A stretch of 64,000 nt of DNA, taken from NCBI RefSeq assembly GCF_945957525.1, contig NZ_CAMFLA010000005.1, positions 124,001-188,000 of the forward strand, in the 5' to 3' direction. The stretch comes from an uncultured Aquitalea sp. (GTDB lineage: Bacteria > Pseudomonadota > Gammaproteobacteria > Burkholderiales > Chromobacteriaceae). Both the position numbers and the translations under genes were made by a program. Below are positions 8,046 through 17,223 of the stretch, one piece after another; positions within the stretch are counted from its first letter, which is position 1; each line of letters opens with the position of its first letter. The notes under the pieces were generated by a model. That model worked only from the letters and a program-made list of their open reading frames with translations, ran no database searches and was not told the DNA's origin.

Positions 8046-8678
8046 TCAGGCGTAACGGCGGCTGAGCAGCTCTACCAGCGTCACGAAATGCGGTTCCTGC
8101 AGGCGCGGCGTGCCGCCTATCACCAGTACGAAAGACTGTTGCCCCACGTGCAGGGGATAAAAGCCCAGCTCGCTGGTGCCGGCTGGATTGCACACCGCCC
8201 AGGAGGAGCTGCTGATGTTGAGATTGTTTTTCAACAGCAGGGCGTGGCGTCGGTTGAGCGACATGATGTCGCCCGCCAGCGCGGCGATCTCTTCGGCCGA
8301 CTCGTGGTGGAAGCCCGCCGTGGCGTAATACAGACCGTTGTCGTCGGCCAGTAGCGCGCGGCCGTTTTCCGACAGTTCTGCCAGCAGTGCCGGCAGCTGA
8401 GTTTCAAGGTTGGCCGAAAGCGCGGGTCGCGGTTCCGCCGTGCCGTGCACGAAATCCAGCCGCTGCAGGCGATAGAGGGTTTCCAGCGCCTTGTCCAGAT
8501 CGTTGTCGCACCACTCGGCCAGCAACTCCTCGGTCAGCGGCACGGTGTGCCCCAGGCGGAGTATCTGGGTGAGCAGCGAACGGGCGGCGTCCTGCTCGCG
8601 GCTGGACACCGCGTAGTAGGCGCCTGCCGGGCTGGTGATCGGGTACAGCGGCCCTTTGAGCGAAAGGGTTGATGACAT
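8046..8678 (-). CDS. Uncharacterised protein of the GTPase/roadblock operon
   Basis: A 210-residue soluble protein not recognised with confidence. Residues 1-95 include a helical segment rich in Leu and Glu. Residues about 100-210 (ENGRALLADDNGLYYATAGF, a helix, then AVCNPAG and SFVLVIGG strands) have the spacing of a divergent roadblock/LC7 fold; that is inference. The stop of the upstream GTPase gene is 2 bases away, so the two are surely co-translated. The likely role is as a partner or regulator of that GTPase. A near copy of the window's 10-mer (TTGGCCGAAA) lies at 8410. Confidence 0.6.
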   Translation of the reverse strand: MSSTLSLKGPLYPITSPAGAYYAVSSREQDAARSLLTQILRLGHTVPLTEELLAEWCDNDLDKALETLYRLQRLDFVHGTAEPRPALSANLETQLPALLAELSENGRALLADDNGLYYATAGFHHESAEEIAALAGDIMSLNRRHALLLKNNLNISSSSWAVCNPAGTSELGFYPLHVGQQSFVLVIGGTPRLQEPHFVTLVELLSRRYA

Positions 8679-8680
8679 GG

Positions 8681-9223
8681 TCAGCCTTCCAGACCTGGAT
8701 CGATGGAAAACAGTAGCGCCAGCACCAGTTCCTTGACGTCTTCGCGAGAGCGGGCGTCGATTTCAAAGATGGGCGGACGCATGTCGAACTTCTCCAGCAG
8801 CCCGGCGTAGGTCTCGATGCTGGGGCTGGATTTGATGTCGGTCTTGGTGATGCCGATCACCAGCGGCGCGATCTTGAGCATGTCGCGAAACGCGTTGAGG
8901 AAAAATTGCAAATCCTTCACCGGGCTGGGGCGACTGTTGTCCAGCAGTAGGATCAGGCCGATGCCGCCCTGGCTGAGGATGTCCCACATGAAGTCGAAGC
9001 GCTCCTGCCCCGGGGTGCCGTACAGGTGCACCTTGGTGTCCTCATCCAGCTTCAGCACGCCGTAATCCAGCGCCACCGTGGTATGGCCTTTGCGGTTGAG
9101 CGTCATGTCCGAGGCCTTGGCGTCGGTGGTAACCGGCTCGATATCGCTGATGGCGCCGATGGCGGTGGTCTTGCCGGCGCCTACCGGGCCGGCGAAGATG
9201 ATTTTGTTGTCGTAGGCTCGCAT
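8681..9223 (-). CDS. Small Ras-like GTPase (MglA/COG2229 type)
   Basis: The start at 9223 gives 180 residues that are just a G domain: P-loop GPVGAGKTT (12-20), TTVALDYG (48-55, switch I strand), GTPGQERF (69-76, switch II), ITKTD (125-129, in place of NKxD) and DARSR (156-160, in place of the SAK loop). This is the pattern of the MglA-like/COG2229 GTPases that set cell polarity and motility. The long upstream extension of the reading frame runs into the neighbouring gene and is rejected. The gene lies 20 bases after its upstream neighbour and 2 bases before the next. The ribosome site is weak. Confidence 0.88.
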   Translation of the reverse strand: MRAYDNKIIFAGPVGAGKTTAIGAISDIEPVTTDAKASDMTLNRKGHTTVALDYGVLKLDEDTKVHLYGTPGQERFDFMWDILSQGGIGLILLLDNSRPSPVKDLQFFLNAFRDMLKIAPLVIGITKTDIKSSPSIETYAGLLEKFDMRPPIFEIDARSREDVKELVLALLFSIDPGLEG

Positions 9224-9243
9224 GTCGAAATATGTCTCGCTGT

Positions 9244-10539
9244 TTACAGACCGATAACTTTTTTCAGCAGCCGCGACAGCAGACCGCTTTGCGGACGCGA
9301 TGCCGGGGCGGCAATGGGGGAGGGCGCCGGCGTCGGCGCGGCAACGGGTTCCGCAGCGACGATTTTCGGCGTTTCTGGCAGTGCTTCCGCCGCAGGCGGC
9401 CGGGCGCCCGGCCGCACCGGTTCGGTGGAAATCACCGACAGGGTGCCGCTGCGCAGCGGCATGTCCAGAATGCCCACGCCCCAGGCGGCGGCAAGGAAGC
9501 TGAACAGGCTTTCCGGAGGTACCTTGAGCATGTGGGTGATCAGCTTGAGGTTGACCGGCGTCTTGGTAAGGAAGGCGGTGATGCGGATGGCGTCCGGTAT
9601 TGGCGGCAAGCGTGTCAGATTGGGCCAGTAACGCAGACGCAGCGGCGTCTCCGTGCTCATGCCGCGCATCAGCCGGCCCTTGCTGCTCCAGATGGCGATC
9701 TGCCAGACCAGATTCTGCAGTTTCACTTCGCTGTCGAAGACGGCGGGCGGCTCGGCGCAGGGCTGTTGGCCGAAGACCGACGACGGCAGTTCGCACAGTG
9801 CTTGCAAGGATGTCAGTGGCTGCAACAGCAGAGCGCGGTCTTGTGCGGGCTGAATGACCAGCAGCGGCTCCTCGTTGAGCGTGATGACGGCATTGCCGCG
9901 CAGGCGATACAGACGCACCAGCAAACCGAACAGCCCGGCTTGCGGGTCAAAGCGCTCAAAGTTGACTCGCACCGGCGCGGCGACCGGCGCTTGCGCCTGT
10001 TGTCGTTGCGCTTCCATGCGTGGGGCAACCGGCTCAGGCTTGGGTGCGGGAGGCGGCGCTACCGGGCGCTCCAGTACGGCAACGTCTTCTTCCGGCTGCG
10101 GAGCGCTTTGCCGCTCCGACGCGGCGGCCAGAGCCGCGGCTTGCTGCATGGCTTCCTTCACGGCCGGGCGCAGCACCGGCGGCGTAACGTCGCGCTCGTT
10201 GTTCAGCAGCTGGCGCATTTGCGGGAACAGAGTTTCCACGCGCACCGGCTTGCGGATGACGGCGGCGGGCGCATCGGCTGGCGGCGTGGTAGTGACGATC
10301 AGGGCCGGCAGCTGGGGATGGCGCTCGCGAAAGCTGTCCCAGGCGCCCCAGCCTTCCACGCTGTCGACATCGACAATGGCAAGATCCGGCGCAAAACCGG
10401 GGGCTTCGTCCATCAACTGGAAATGCTGGTGCGAATGATGCATGCGAAAAGCCATGCGGAATACCGACAGCTTGCGCGGGTCCATGCCCACCGGCATGAC
10501 GGTGACAACCTTGGATGGCGTTGGGTTGCTGGTGGTCAT
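9244..10539 (-). CDS. Degenerate receiver-domain protein with amphipathic C-terminus
   Basis: 431 residues. Residues 10-112 resemble a response-regulator receiver: IVDVD (55-59) at the phospho-acceptor, TTT (83-85) and RKPV (96-99) at the conserved Thr and Lys. The acidic pair near the N-terminus is missing, so phosphorylation is doubtful. A Pro/Ala-rich linker (about 120-195) leads to an unrecognised domain (about 200-375, winged-helix or PATAN-like at best). The last residues, GLLSRLLKKVIGL, form an amphipathic helix like the membrane-targeting helix of MinD. It lies in the GTPase operon with an 8-base gap upstream. It may recruit the GTPase or pilus parts to the membrane; this is inference. 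Confidence 0.6.
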   Translation of the reverse strand: MTTSNPTPSKVVTVMPVGMDPRKLSVFRMAFRMHHSHQHFQLMDEAPGFAPDLAIVDVDSVEGWGAWDSFRERHPQLPALIVTTTPPADAPAAVIRKPVRVETLFPQMRQLLNNERDVTPPVLRPAVKEAMQQAAALAAASERQSAPQPEEDVAVLERPVAPPPAPKPEPVAPRMEAQRQQAQAPVAAPVRVNFERFDPQAGLFGLLVRLYRLRGNAVITLNEEPLLVIQPAQDRALLLQPLTSLQALCELPSSVFGQQPCAEPPAVFDSEVKLQNLVWQIAIWSSKGRLMRGMSTETPLRLRYWPNLTRLPPIPDAIRITAFLTKTPVNLKLITHMLKVPPESLFSFLAAAWGVGILDMPLRSGTLSVISTEPVRPGARPPAAEALPETPKIVAAEPVAAPTPAPSPIAAPASRPQSGLLSRLLKKVIGL

Positions 10540-10547
10540 CTGCGTTC

Positions 10548-12062
10548 TCAGGCGGCCATTTTCTGTTGGTGCTGTCGTTGCTGCATGCTTTGCACGAAGC
10601 GGCTCATCATCTGGGTGACTTCTTCCGGCGGATTGTCCAGCCGGTCGCGAATCTGGCGCGTCAACCAGGTAAAGCGGGTCATGTCGTTCAGGCGTTCATA
10701 CAGGGACAGCAGCGGCGGATACAGCTGCAGGTCGACCGGATTGGCCAGAATGGCGGCTTCCAGCGTATGCACGGCCATGTCGATCTGGCCGTATTCAATG
10801 AACTGCTCGGCCTCGCTCAAGGCGTCGACGGCAAGATCGGCGTCGCTGTCGTTGCGACGGCTTTCCACCAGCGTCAGGCGTTTTTCCGGCAGCGACGGCG
10901 TCTTGATGTAACCCAGATGACGGCCGACGGCTTCCAGCTTCACGCGATCCGGCATGCGCTCTAGCGCCTCCAGCGCCGGGTGCTCGCCCAGTTCGTGGCC
11001 CATGCTTAGCAGTTTCTGTTTCAGTTCGAGCCCGGACTGCCCCAGCGCCACGTAAAACTGCCACAGATAGCGGCAGAACTGCGGCAGGCGGCGCGCCATA
11101 TAGCTGGCGCGGATGCCGTCCAGCAGGCGCGAAGGCGTGGCGGGCGCATCTTGCAGCAGGCGCTCCAGCGCGTCCATTGCCGCCATCGGCTCCTGGTTGG
11201 AGAGCAGGATGCGCAGTTCGCGATCCGGCGGCAGCAAATGGCGTATCAGGTGCATCTCGCGCGAGCTCAGACGACTGAGCACGGCTTGCCCTTCCAGCAG
11301 GGCCCGGCGTTCCAGATGGCGCGCGGACAGCGCGTCGATGTCGGGGGGCTCGGCGGCGTCGCGTTGTCCCGCCTCCGGTTGCAACCAGTGCGATAAGGCG
11401 GCCGGCGTTTCTTCCGGGCCAAGGATGTCGGCGATCTCCCTGACGCCCAGGCCCAGGCGCTCGTCGGCTAGCACGCGCAGACCAAGGTTGGCGCGGTCGA
11501 CGCGCAAACCTTCCAGTACGGCGTCCTGCAATTGCTCGCGCGTCAGCAGGCTGTAATCGTGCAGACGCTCGACGATCTCGGCGTAGTTGTCGATGTCGTC
11601 CAGCTGCAGATAGAGCGATGCCAGGCGACCCAGCTGCGCGCTGGAGTGGCGTGCCGAGTGATCGACATGCTGGCGCAGCGAGCGGGCAGCCTGTTCGAGG
11701 TAGCCGAACTGGATGAAGACGTCGATTTCCGTCATTACATCCACATCGTCCACTTCGTAGGAGAGCGACTCCTCGTCGGCCGCCATTTCCGGAGCGGGCG
11801 CTTCGGCCAAGCCGGACGCCTGAGGCGCGGTAGCGGGAAACTCCGCGTCCGCATCGTCCGGCATCGTCGCTTGCGCGGGCGATGCGACTGCGCGGGGCGG
11901 CGCTTTGCTGTCTGTCGGCGTGGTGGCTGTTTCGGCGGTTTTTTGCGCGGCGGCGGGTCGGCGCAGCAGCACGCCCAGCGCCAGTCCCGCCACCAGCAGC
12001 ATGGCGATGGCGGCGATGATGCCTTCCGGCGAGCTTTCCAGCAGGGACAACCAGTCGTTCAT
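10548..12062 (-). CDS. Membrane-anchored FimV-like protein
   Basis: 504 residues. One transmembrane helix near residues 14-34 is followed by a Pro/Ala/Thr-rich acidic linker (to about 105) and a cytoplasmic helical domain. VMTEIDVFIQFGYLEQAARSL (about 108-128) and LSEAEQFIEYGQIDMAV (near 420) match the helix pairs of the FimV C-terminal/TPR region, but there is no LysM domain. FimV proteins organise cell poles, type IV pili and signalling. It is co-oriented with the ODP-like gene (13 bases upstream) and the receiver-like gene (8 bases downstream). It probably serves as the scaffold of the module. Confidence 0.65.
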   Translation of the reverse strand: MNDWLSLLESSPEGIIAAIAMLLVAGLALGVLLRRPAAAQKTAETATTPTDSKAPPRAVASPAQATMPDDADAEFPATAPQASGLAEAPAPEMAADEESLSYEVDDVDVMTEIDVFIQFGYLEQAARSLRQHVDHSARHSSAQLGRLASLYLQLDDIDNYAEIVERLHDYSLLTREQLQDAVLEGLRVDRANLGLRVLADERLGLGVREIADILGPEETPAALSHWLQPEAGQRDAAEPPDIDALSARHLERRALLEGQAVLSRLSSREMHLIRHLLPPDRELRILLSNQEPMAAMDALERLLQDAPATPSRLLDGIRASYMARRLPQFCRYLWQFYVALGQSGLELKQKLLSMGHELGEHPALEALERMPDRVKLEAVGRHLGYIKTPSLPEKRLTLVESRRNDSDADLAVDALSEAEQFIEYGQIDMAVHTLEAAILANPVDLQLYPPLLSLYERLNDMTRFTWLTRQIRDRLDNPPEEVTQMMSRFVQSMQQRQHQQKMAA

Positions 12063-12075
12063 GATGGCGTTCGCT

Positions 12076-12843
12076 TCAGTCCAGAGTGAAGTCGGCGGCG
12101 GTGATCAGGTCTGTGCCGCACTCCAGGGTTTCAAACCAGTCAAGGAAGCGGTTGACCATTTCCTTGCCCTTGAACGAACCGCCGTGCTGGGGAACGATCC
12201 ACTCCACGTCCAGTTGGCGAATCATCTGCACCCACAAGCGGCAGGCCTTGTTGTTGGTCATGTAGCGCTTGTGGAAACCCAGCATGTGGCTCTGGATCAG
12301 GTGCTTGTCGAAATCCTGCACCGGCTTGCCTGCGTCGTGGCCGTCCATCAGCGAAGCGCCGATGTCGCCGGAGAAGAGAATCTTGCTGATGGGGTCGTAC
12401 ACCTGGAAGAAGCCAACGGTGTGCAGATAGTGGGCCGGCACGATTTTCAAGGTGGAGCCGCCCAGCGTGATGTCCATGCCGCGCGGCGGGATGGCGATCA
12501 GGCGCCCTTCGGTGGCGCCGCGAATGCAGAAGTGCGGCAAGAACCGCACCCACTCCTGTGCGATGATGATCTTTGCGTCGGTGATCAGCAGCCAACCGTT
12601 GGCCGAAGCGATGATGTCCGGGTCCTGATGGGAGGCGAAGATGTATTGCGTATGCGAGGGCAGGAAATAATCCGCGAGTTCGGCGATCAGATGTTTGTAG
12701 GTGAGGTTGCCGCCCGGGTCGAGCAGCATGCCGTCACCCTTGTCGATAATGGCGAATTGATTGGATTGAATGCCTTCGCCTTGCACCAGTTCAGTGAAAG
12801 CGACGCATTTGTGATTGCCGTCATCGTAAAGCACCAGAGCCAT
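12076..12843 (-). CDS. ODP-type MBL-fold di-iron protein
   Basis: 255 residues of metallo-beta-lactamase fold, close to the N-terminal half of flavodiiron proteins but with no flavodoxin domain. Candidate metal ligands are H72, D74 and D76 in SHQDPD, H138 or H141 in PAHYLHT, D160 in SGDIG and a His in PQHGG near residue 219. Similar stand-alone ODP domains bind oxygen at a di-iron site and act as sensors in chemotaxis systems. AAGGA lies 6 bases before the ATG. It heads the operon with the FimV-like, receiver-like and GTPase genes, and a candidate FNR-type site lies about 150 bases upstream. A simple hydrolase or oxygen reductase remains possible. Confidence 0.75.
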   Translation of the reverse strand: MALVLYDDGNHKCVAFTELVQGEGIQSNQFAIIDKGDGMLLDPGGNLTYKHLIAELADYFLPSHTQYIFASHQDPDIIASANGWLLITDAKIIIAQEWVRFLPHFCIRGATEGRLIAIPPRGMDITLGGSTLKIVPAHYLHTVGFFQVYDPISKILFSGDIGASLMDGHDAGKPVQDFDKHLIQSHMLGFHKRYMTNNKACRLWVQMIRQLDVEWIVPQHGGSFKGKEMVNRFLDWFETLECGTDLITAADFTLD

Positions 12844-12942
12844 GGCGATTCCTTGCTGGATTTCCGTTGCCGATGAAACGAGACGCCAATGCCTTGCATG
12901 ACGGGTTTCGCGCGCGTCCCTGGCGGGTAGTACGCTATCGGC

Positions 12943-13009
12943 ATCAAATGACTATTGATAATCCCGTTATTATTTTGAAATGGCTGTTAATGGTTTTGAC
13001 ATGAGTCAA
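12943..13009 (-). promoter_or_regulatory. Candidate FNR/DNR-type promoter of the ODP/GTPase operon
   Basis: TTGAC-ATGA-GTCAA (12996-13009) is a perfect dyad close to the FNR/DNR consensus TTGAT-N4-ATCAA. On the minus strand, AATAAT (12974-12969), one base off TATAAT, lies so that the dyad would be centred about 41 bases before the start of transcription, which is the class II activator geometry. A second dyad, ATCAA-N7-TTGAT (12943-12959), overlaps the expected start region. The operon start codon is at 12843. The regulator itself is not proven; a DNR-type gene lies at 43.8 kb. Confidence 0.4.
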
Positions 13010-13101
13010 TGATGTCGGGATTTTTTGTCAATGCGCCATTAGTGGTAGTCCGCGACGCGTCTTGTCGTGACAAAGAATGACTTTTACATTGGCGATGAGG
13101 C

Positions 13102-13866
13102 TCAGTTGCTGCGGGGGGCGCGCGGCTTGCCGGTGGCGGGATCGATGAGGTTGCGATAGGCCTGTTGCAGGCTTTGCAGGGTGGCGGGGTCGGTTTTCGG
13201 GTTGGCGGCCAGATAAAGATCGTTGGCCGAAGGCAGCGTCAGCACGCTCTGCAGTTGGTCTGCCGGCAGACGCTGGCGGCGCATCTGGCTGTGAATCTGC
13301 TCCGGGTCGCCCAGCAGCAATTGCGCCGCGCCGGACTGTACCAGGCGAGGGCAGTCGGCGACGCGGTCGGCGGTGATGAAGTTGATGTTTTCTTCAAAGC
13401 CGGCTTTGCGCAGGAACTCTTCGTTGACGTCCCGATTGCCGACGCACACCTTGCAACAGCTTTTCACCTCGTCCAGCGATTGCGGGGGCAGGGAGCCGTC
13501 GTCGCGCAGGCGGAAGAAAGTACGCTGCATGCGCGCCAGCACCCCCAGCCAGACAAAGCGTTTTTCACGCTCCGGGGTGCGGGCGATGGAAAAAATCAGC
13601 GTATTGGGCCGCTTCTCCGCCAGCGCATAGGCTCGCGCCCACGGCATGACCTGAATATCGCTTTTCAGCCCGGCCCGGATCAGCAGCGCGCGCACTGTCT
13701 CGACATTGCGGCCAGCCAGATTGCCGTTGGCGTCCAGATAGGCCAGCCAGGAACTGTCCTCTGTCACCACCAGCAAGGATGGCGCAGCCTGAGCCGGCGG
13801 CAGGGCGCACAAAACGCCAAGCAGCATAGCGAGCAGGCAGACGCGAAGGATGGCGGCGGGCGACAT
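13102..13866 (-). CDS. Periplasmic solute-binding protein (SBP_bac_3-like)
   Basis: 254 residues with a clear signal peptide (hydrophobic core LLAMLLGVLCAL, likely cut after PAQA at residue 27). The mature part has the two-lobe pattern of family 3 solute-binding proteins, with VMPWARAYALAE and WLGVLAR segments typical of the subgroup found next to polar amino acid transporters or signalling proteins. No permease or ATPase gene is adjacent, so it is an orphan that may work with a distant transporter or sensor. Adjacent cysteines (KSCCKVC) are unusual for the family. The ribosome site is weak. Confidence 0.75.
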   Translation of the reverse strand: MSPAAILRVCLLAMLLGVLCALPPAQAAPSLLVVTEDSSWLAYLDANGNLAGRNVETVRALLIRAGLKSDIQVMPWARAYALAEKRPNTLIFSIARTPEREKRFVWLGVLARMQRTFFRLRDDGSLPPQSLDEVKSCCKVCVGNRDVNEEFLRKAGFEENINFITADRVADCPRLVQSGAAQLLLGDPEQIHSQMRRQRLPADQLQSVLTLPSANDLYLAANPKTDPATLQSLQQAYRNLIDPATGKPRAPRSN

Positions 13867-13932
13867 GGTGGTGGCGAGTGAGGAAGTGATGATTTGTCTC
13901 TAGCAGTTGCCTGGCAAAAATGACAGGAAATT

Positions 13933-13963
13933 AAAAAGGCCGCCCGGCAAGCCGGACGGCCTT
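13933..13963 (-). terminator. Intrinsic terminator of alaS
   Basis: On the minus strand AAGGCCGTCCGG pairs with CCGGGCGGCCTT around CTTG, with one mismatch, followed by TTTTTAATTT. It lies 19 bases after the alaS stop. Confidence 0.8.
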
Positions 13964-13981
13964 CAGCATGACGGAATCGCG

Positions 13982-16615
13982 TTACAGCTTGGCTTCCAGC
14001 CAGCCTTGCAGGCTTTGCAGCGCTACCGGCAGATTTTCCGGCTGGGTGCCGCCGGCCTGGGCCATGTCCGGACGACCGCCGCCCTTGCCGCCCACTTGGC
14101 TGGCTACCTGATTCACCAGGTCGCCGGCCTTCACCTTGCCGGTGAGGTCTTTGGAGACGCGGGCAATCAGGCTGACCTTGCCGTCGCTGACGCCGGCCAG
14201 CAGGGCCACGCCGCTTTCCAGGCGGTCCATGATCTTGTCCGACAGTTCGCGCAGCGCAGCGCCGTCAACATCGTCCAGGCGGCTGGCGATGCACTTGACG
14301 CCGTTGATGGTGCGCAGGTTGACGCTCACCAGATCGTCCAGCTGGGTGAAGGCCAACTGGCTCTTCAATTGCTGGGCGGTTTTTTGCGCGGACTTCAACT
14401 CGGCCTGCAGTTTTTCCAGCTTGGCCAGCAATTCCCCGGGCTGGGCCTGGGCAATGGCGCCGGCGGCTTTCAGCTCGGCTTCCTGTGCTTGCACCAGCGC
14501 CACGGCGCCTTCGCCGGTCATGGCTTCAATGCGGCGCACGCCTGCGGCGACGCCGGACTCGGCCACCACCTTGAACAGGCCGATATCACCGGTCCGTTGC
14601 ACGTGGGTGCCGCCGCACAGTTCGGTGGAGTAGTCGCCCATCTTCAGCACGCGCACGGTATCGCCGTACTTCTCGCCAAACAGAGCGATCGCGCCGGCGC
14701 GGATGGCGTCGTCGTAGGACATGTGGCCAACGCTCACGGCCACGTTGTGGATGATGATGCGGTTGACCACGCGTTCAATCTCGGCAATTTGCTCGGCGGT
14801 GACCGGTTCGTTGTGGGCAAAGTCGAAACGGGTGCGTTCGGCGTTGACCAGCGAACCCTTTTGCGCCACATGATCGCCCAGGACATGACGCAGGGCGGCA
14901 TGCAGCAGGTGGGTAGCAGAGTGATTGCGCGCGGTAGCGGCGCGGCGGTGCAGATCGATGGTGGCGGTCACGCTGTCGCCTACCTTCAGCGCGCCGCGGG
15001 CCAGGCGGCCCTTATGACCGAACACGGCGGCTTGCACCTTTTGGGTGTCGGCCACGTCGAAGAGCGCGCCCACGCCGCCAGCGGCGGAGATTTCGCCCAA
15101 GTCGCCCACCTGGCCGCCGCCTTCGGCGTAGAACGGGGTGTTGTCCAGCACTACCACGCCTTCGTCGCCTTCGTTCAGCGCATCGACCGCTTCGGTGCCC
15201 TTGTAGAGGGCGAGCACCTTGGCATCGGTGCTTACATTGTCATAACCGTGGAAGCTGGTGTCGGCGCCGCTGTAGTCCAGGTTGCCGGTCATCTTGAAGG
15301 AGGAGGCGGCACGGGCGCGTTCGCGCTGGGCTTCCATGGCGCGCTCGAAACCGTCCAGATCCACTTCCACATTGCGTTCGCGGCAGATGTCGGCAGTCAG
15401 GTCCACCGGGAAACCAAAGGTGTCGTACAGCTTGAAGACGGTATCGCCGTCCAGCTGGGTTTTGCCGCCTTCCAGCGCGCCTTCCAGCAGGGCCATGCCC
15501 TTGTCCAGGGTTTCGGCAAACTTGATTTCTTCGCCGCGCAGCGCGTCTTCCACCAGAGCCTGCTTCTCGCGCAGTTCGGGGTAGGCATCGCCCATTTCGG
15601 CCGCAAGGTCCGCCACCAGCTTGTGGAAGAACAGACCCTTTTGACCCAGCTTGTAGCCGTGGCGGATGGCCCGACGGATGATGCGACGCAGCACATAGCC
15701 GCGACCATCGTTGGACGGCATCACGCCGTCGGCGATTAGGAAGGAACAGGCGCGGATGTGGTCGGCGATCACTTTCAGTGACGGCACGTCCATGCTGAAG
15801 GCCACGCCGGTTTCGCGGGCGGCGGCCTTGAGCAGGTTCTGGAACAGGTCGATCTCGTAGTTGGCGTGCACGTGCTGCAGCACGGCCGAGATGCGCTCTA
15901 GGCCCATGCCGGTATCCACGGACGGCTTCGGCAGCGGATGCATCACGCCGTTTTCGTCGCGGTTGAACTGCATGAACACGTTATTCCAGATTTCGATGAA
16001 ACGATCGCCGTCTTCTTCCGGGCTCCCCGGAGGGCCGCCCCAGATGTGGTCGCCGTGGTCGTAGAAAATTTCAGTACACGGGCCGCAGGGGCCGGTGTCG
16101 CCCATTTGCCAGAAGTTGTCCGAAGCGTAGGGGGCGCCCTTGTTGTCGCCGATGCGGACGATCTTCTCGGCCGGCACGCCGATTTCCTTGTTCCAGATAT
16201 CGAAGGCTTCATCGTCGGTGGCATACACCGTCACCATCAGTTTTTCCTTCGGCAGCGCCAGCCATTGCGGGCCGGTGAGGAATTCCCAGGCGAAGTGGAT
16301 AGCGTCGCGCTTGAAATAGTCGCCAAAGCTGAAATTGCCCAGCATTTCGAAGAAAGTATGGTGACGCGCGGTATAGCCGACGTTTTCCAGGTCGTTGTGC
16401 TTGCCGCCGGCGCGTACGCATTTCTGGCTGGTGGTGGCGCGGCTGTAGGGACGCTTGTCGAAACCGAGGAAGACGTCCTTGAACTGGTTCATGCCGGCGT
16501 TGGTGAACAGCAGGGTGGGATCGTCCCACGGCACCAGCGAACTGGACGGCACTACCTGGTGGCCCTTGGAGGCGAAGAAATCCAGGAATTTCTGGCGAAT
16601 TTCGGAGGTTTTCAT
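13982..16615 (-). CDS. alaS: Alanyl-tRNA synthetase
   Basis: 877 residues, the full length of bacterial AlaRS. It charges tRNA-Ala using ATP. Visible are the class II catalytic N-domain ([14 protein letters not shown] start, [13 protein letters not shown]), the editing domain with zinc-type residues ([14 protein letters not shown] and [13 protein letters not shown]), and the C-terminal DHHA1 domain with [15 protein letters not shown]. It is transcribed toward its own terminator. The recX gene lies upstream on the same strand, 135 bases away. Confidence 0.97.
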   Translation of the reverse strand: MKTSEIRQKFLDFFASKGHQVVPSSSLVPWDDPTLLFTNAGMNQFKDVFLGFDKRPYSRATTSQKCVRAGGKHNDLENVGYTARHHTFFEMLGNFSFGDYFKRDAIHFAWEFLTGPQWLALPKEKLMVTVYATDDEAFDIWNKEIGVPAEKIVRIGDNKGAPYASDNFWQMGDTGPCGPCTEIFYDHGDHIWGGPPGSPEEDGDRFIEIWNNVFMQFNRDENGVMHPLPKPSVDTGMGLERISAVLQHVHANYEIDLFQNLLKAAARETGVAFSMDVPSLKVIADHIRACSFLIADGVMPSNDGRGYVLRRIIRRAIRHGYKLGQKGLFFHKLVADLAAEMGDAYPELREKQALVEDALRGEEIKFAETLDKGMALLEGALEGGKTQLDGDTVFKLYDTFGFPVDLTADICRERNVEVDLDGFERAMEAQRERARAASSFKMTGNLDYSGADTSFHGYDNVSTDAKVLALYKGTEAVDALNEGDEGVVVLDNTPFYAEGGGQVGDLGEISAAGGVGALFDVADTQKVQAAVFGHKGRLARGALKVGDSVTATIDLHRRAATARNHSATHLLHAALRHVLGDHVAQKGSLVNAERTRFDFAHNEPVTAEQIAEIERVVNRIIIHNVAVSVGHMSYDDAIRAGAIALFGEKYGDTVRVLKMGDYSTELCGGTHVQRTGDIGLFKVVAESGVAAGVRRIEAMTGEGAVALVQAQEAELKAAGAIAQAQPGELLAKLEKLQAELKSAQKTAQQLKSQLAFTQLDDLVSVNLRTINGVKCIASRLDDVDGAALRELSDKIMDRLESGVALLAGVSDGKVSLIARVSKDLTGKVKAGDLVNQVASQVGGKGGGRPDMAQAGGTQPENLPVALQSLQGWLEAKL

Positions 16616-16750
16616 GTCGTTTTCATCAATTTGGAAATCGGCGGCAGTCTGGCGCAGACTGCGGGGTCAACTATCGATTGTGGCAAGCCGGGGCGGGGCT
16701 GGCAAGGGTTTCGCGCTGCAATGCGACAAGGCGCGCGGCCGGGGCGGTGC

Positions 16751-17209
16751 TCAGTCGTCGTCCAGCGGAAAATCCTCTTCATCGGCAAGGCCTTGCATGG
16801 CTTGACGGATGACGGACATCGGAAAGCCGCGCGCGGCGAGAAAACGCATTTGTTTGGCGCGCTCCTCCGGCGATTCGGGCGGTTTGCCGAACTTCTTTTC
16901 CCACTGACGGCGGGCCGAGGCCAAATCGTCCTGCCCGGCCAGCGCGGCGCTGATTTCCTCGCCGGACACGCCGCGCTGACGCATTTCCTGCGCCAGTCGG
17001 CGGCTGCCGTATCGGGCGCCGCGCGCTTCGGCAAACTGTCTGGCGAAGCGGCTGTCGGATTGCCAGCTGCGTTCCGCTAGCTCGTCCAGCAGGCTTTGCA
17101 GTTGCTCGACGCTTTCAGCAAAAGGAGCGAGCCGCCGCTCCAGCTCCCGCCGCGTGTACTCGCGGCGGGACAGGAGATCGACGGCTCGCGCCCGCAGGCT
17201 TTTCTCCAT
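16751..17209 (-). CDS. recX: Recombination regulator RecX
   Basis: 152 residues, basic and helical, with the repeated three-helix RecX pattern (LLSRREYTRRELERRL; SRFARQFAEARGARYGSRRLAQEMRQRGV; AARGFPMSVIRQAM). RecX binds RecA filaments and limits their activity. It begins 14 bases after the recA stop, the usual recA-recX operon arrangement, so its level follows that of recA. Confidence 0.93.
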   Translation of the reverse strand: MEKSLRARAVDLLSRREYTRRELERRLAPFAESVEQLQSLLDELAERSWQSDSRFARQFAEARGARYGSRRLAQEMRQRGVSGEEISAALAGQDDLASARRQWEKKFGKPPESPEERAKQMRFLAARGFPMSVIRQAMQGLADEEDFPLDDD

Positions 17210-17223
17210 GCGGGTGATCCGGT

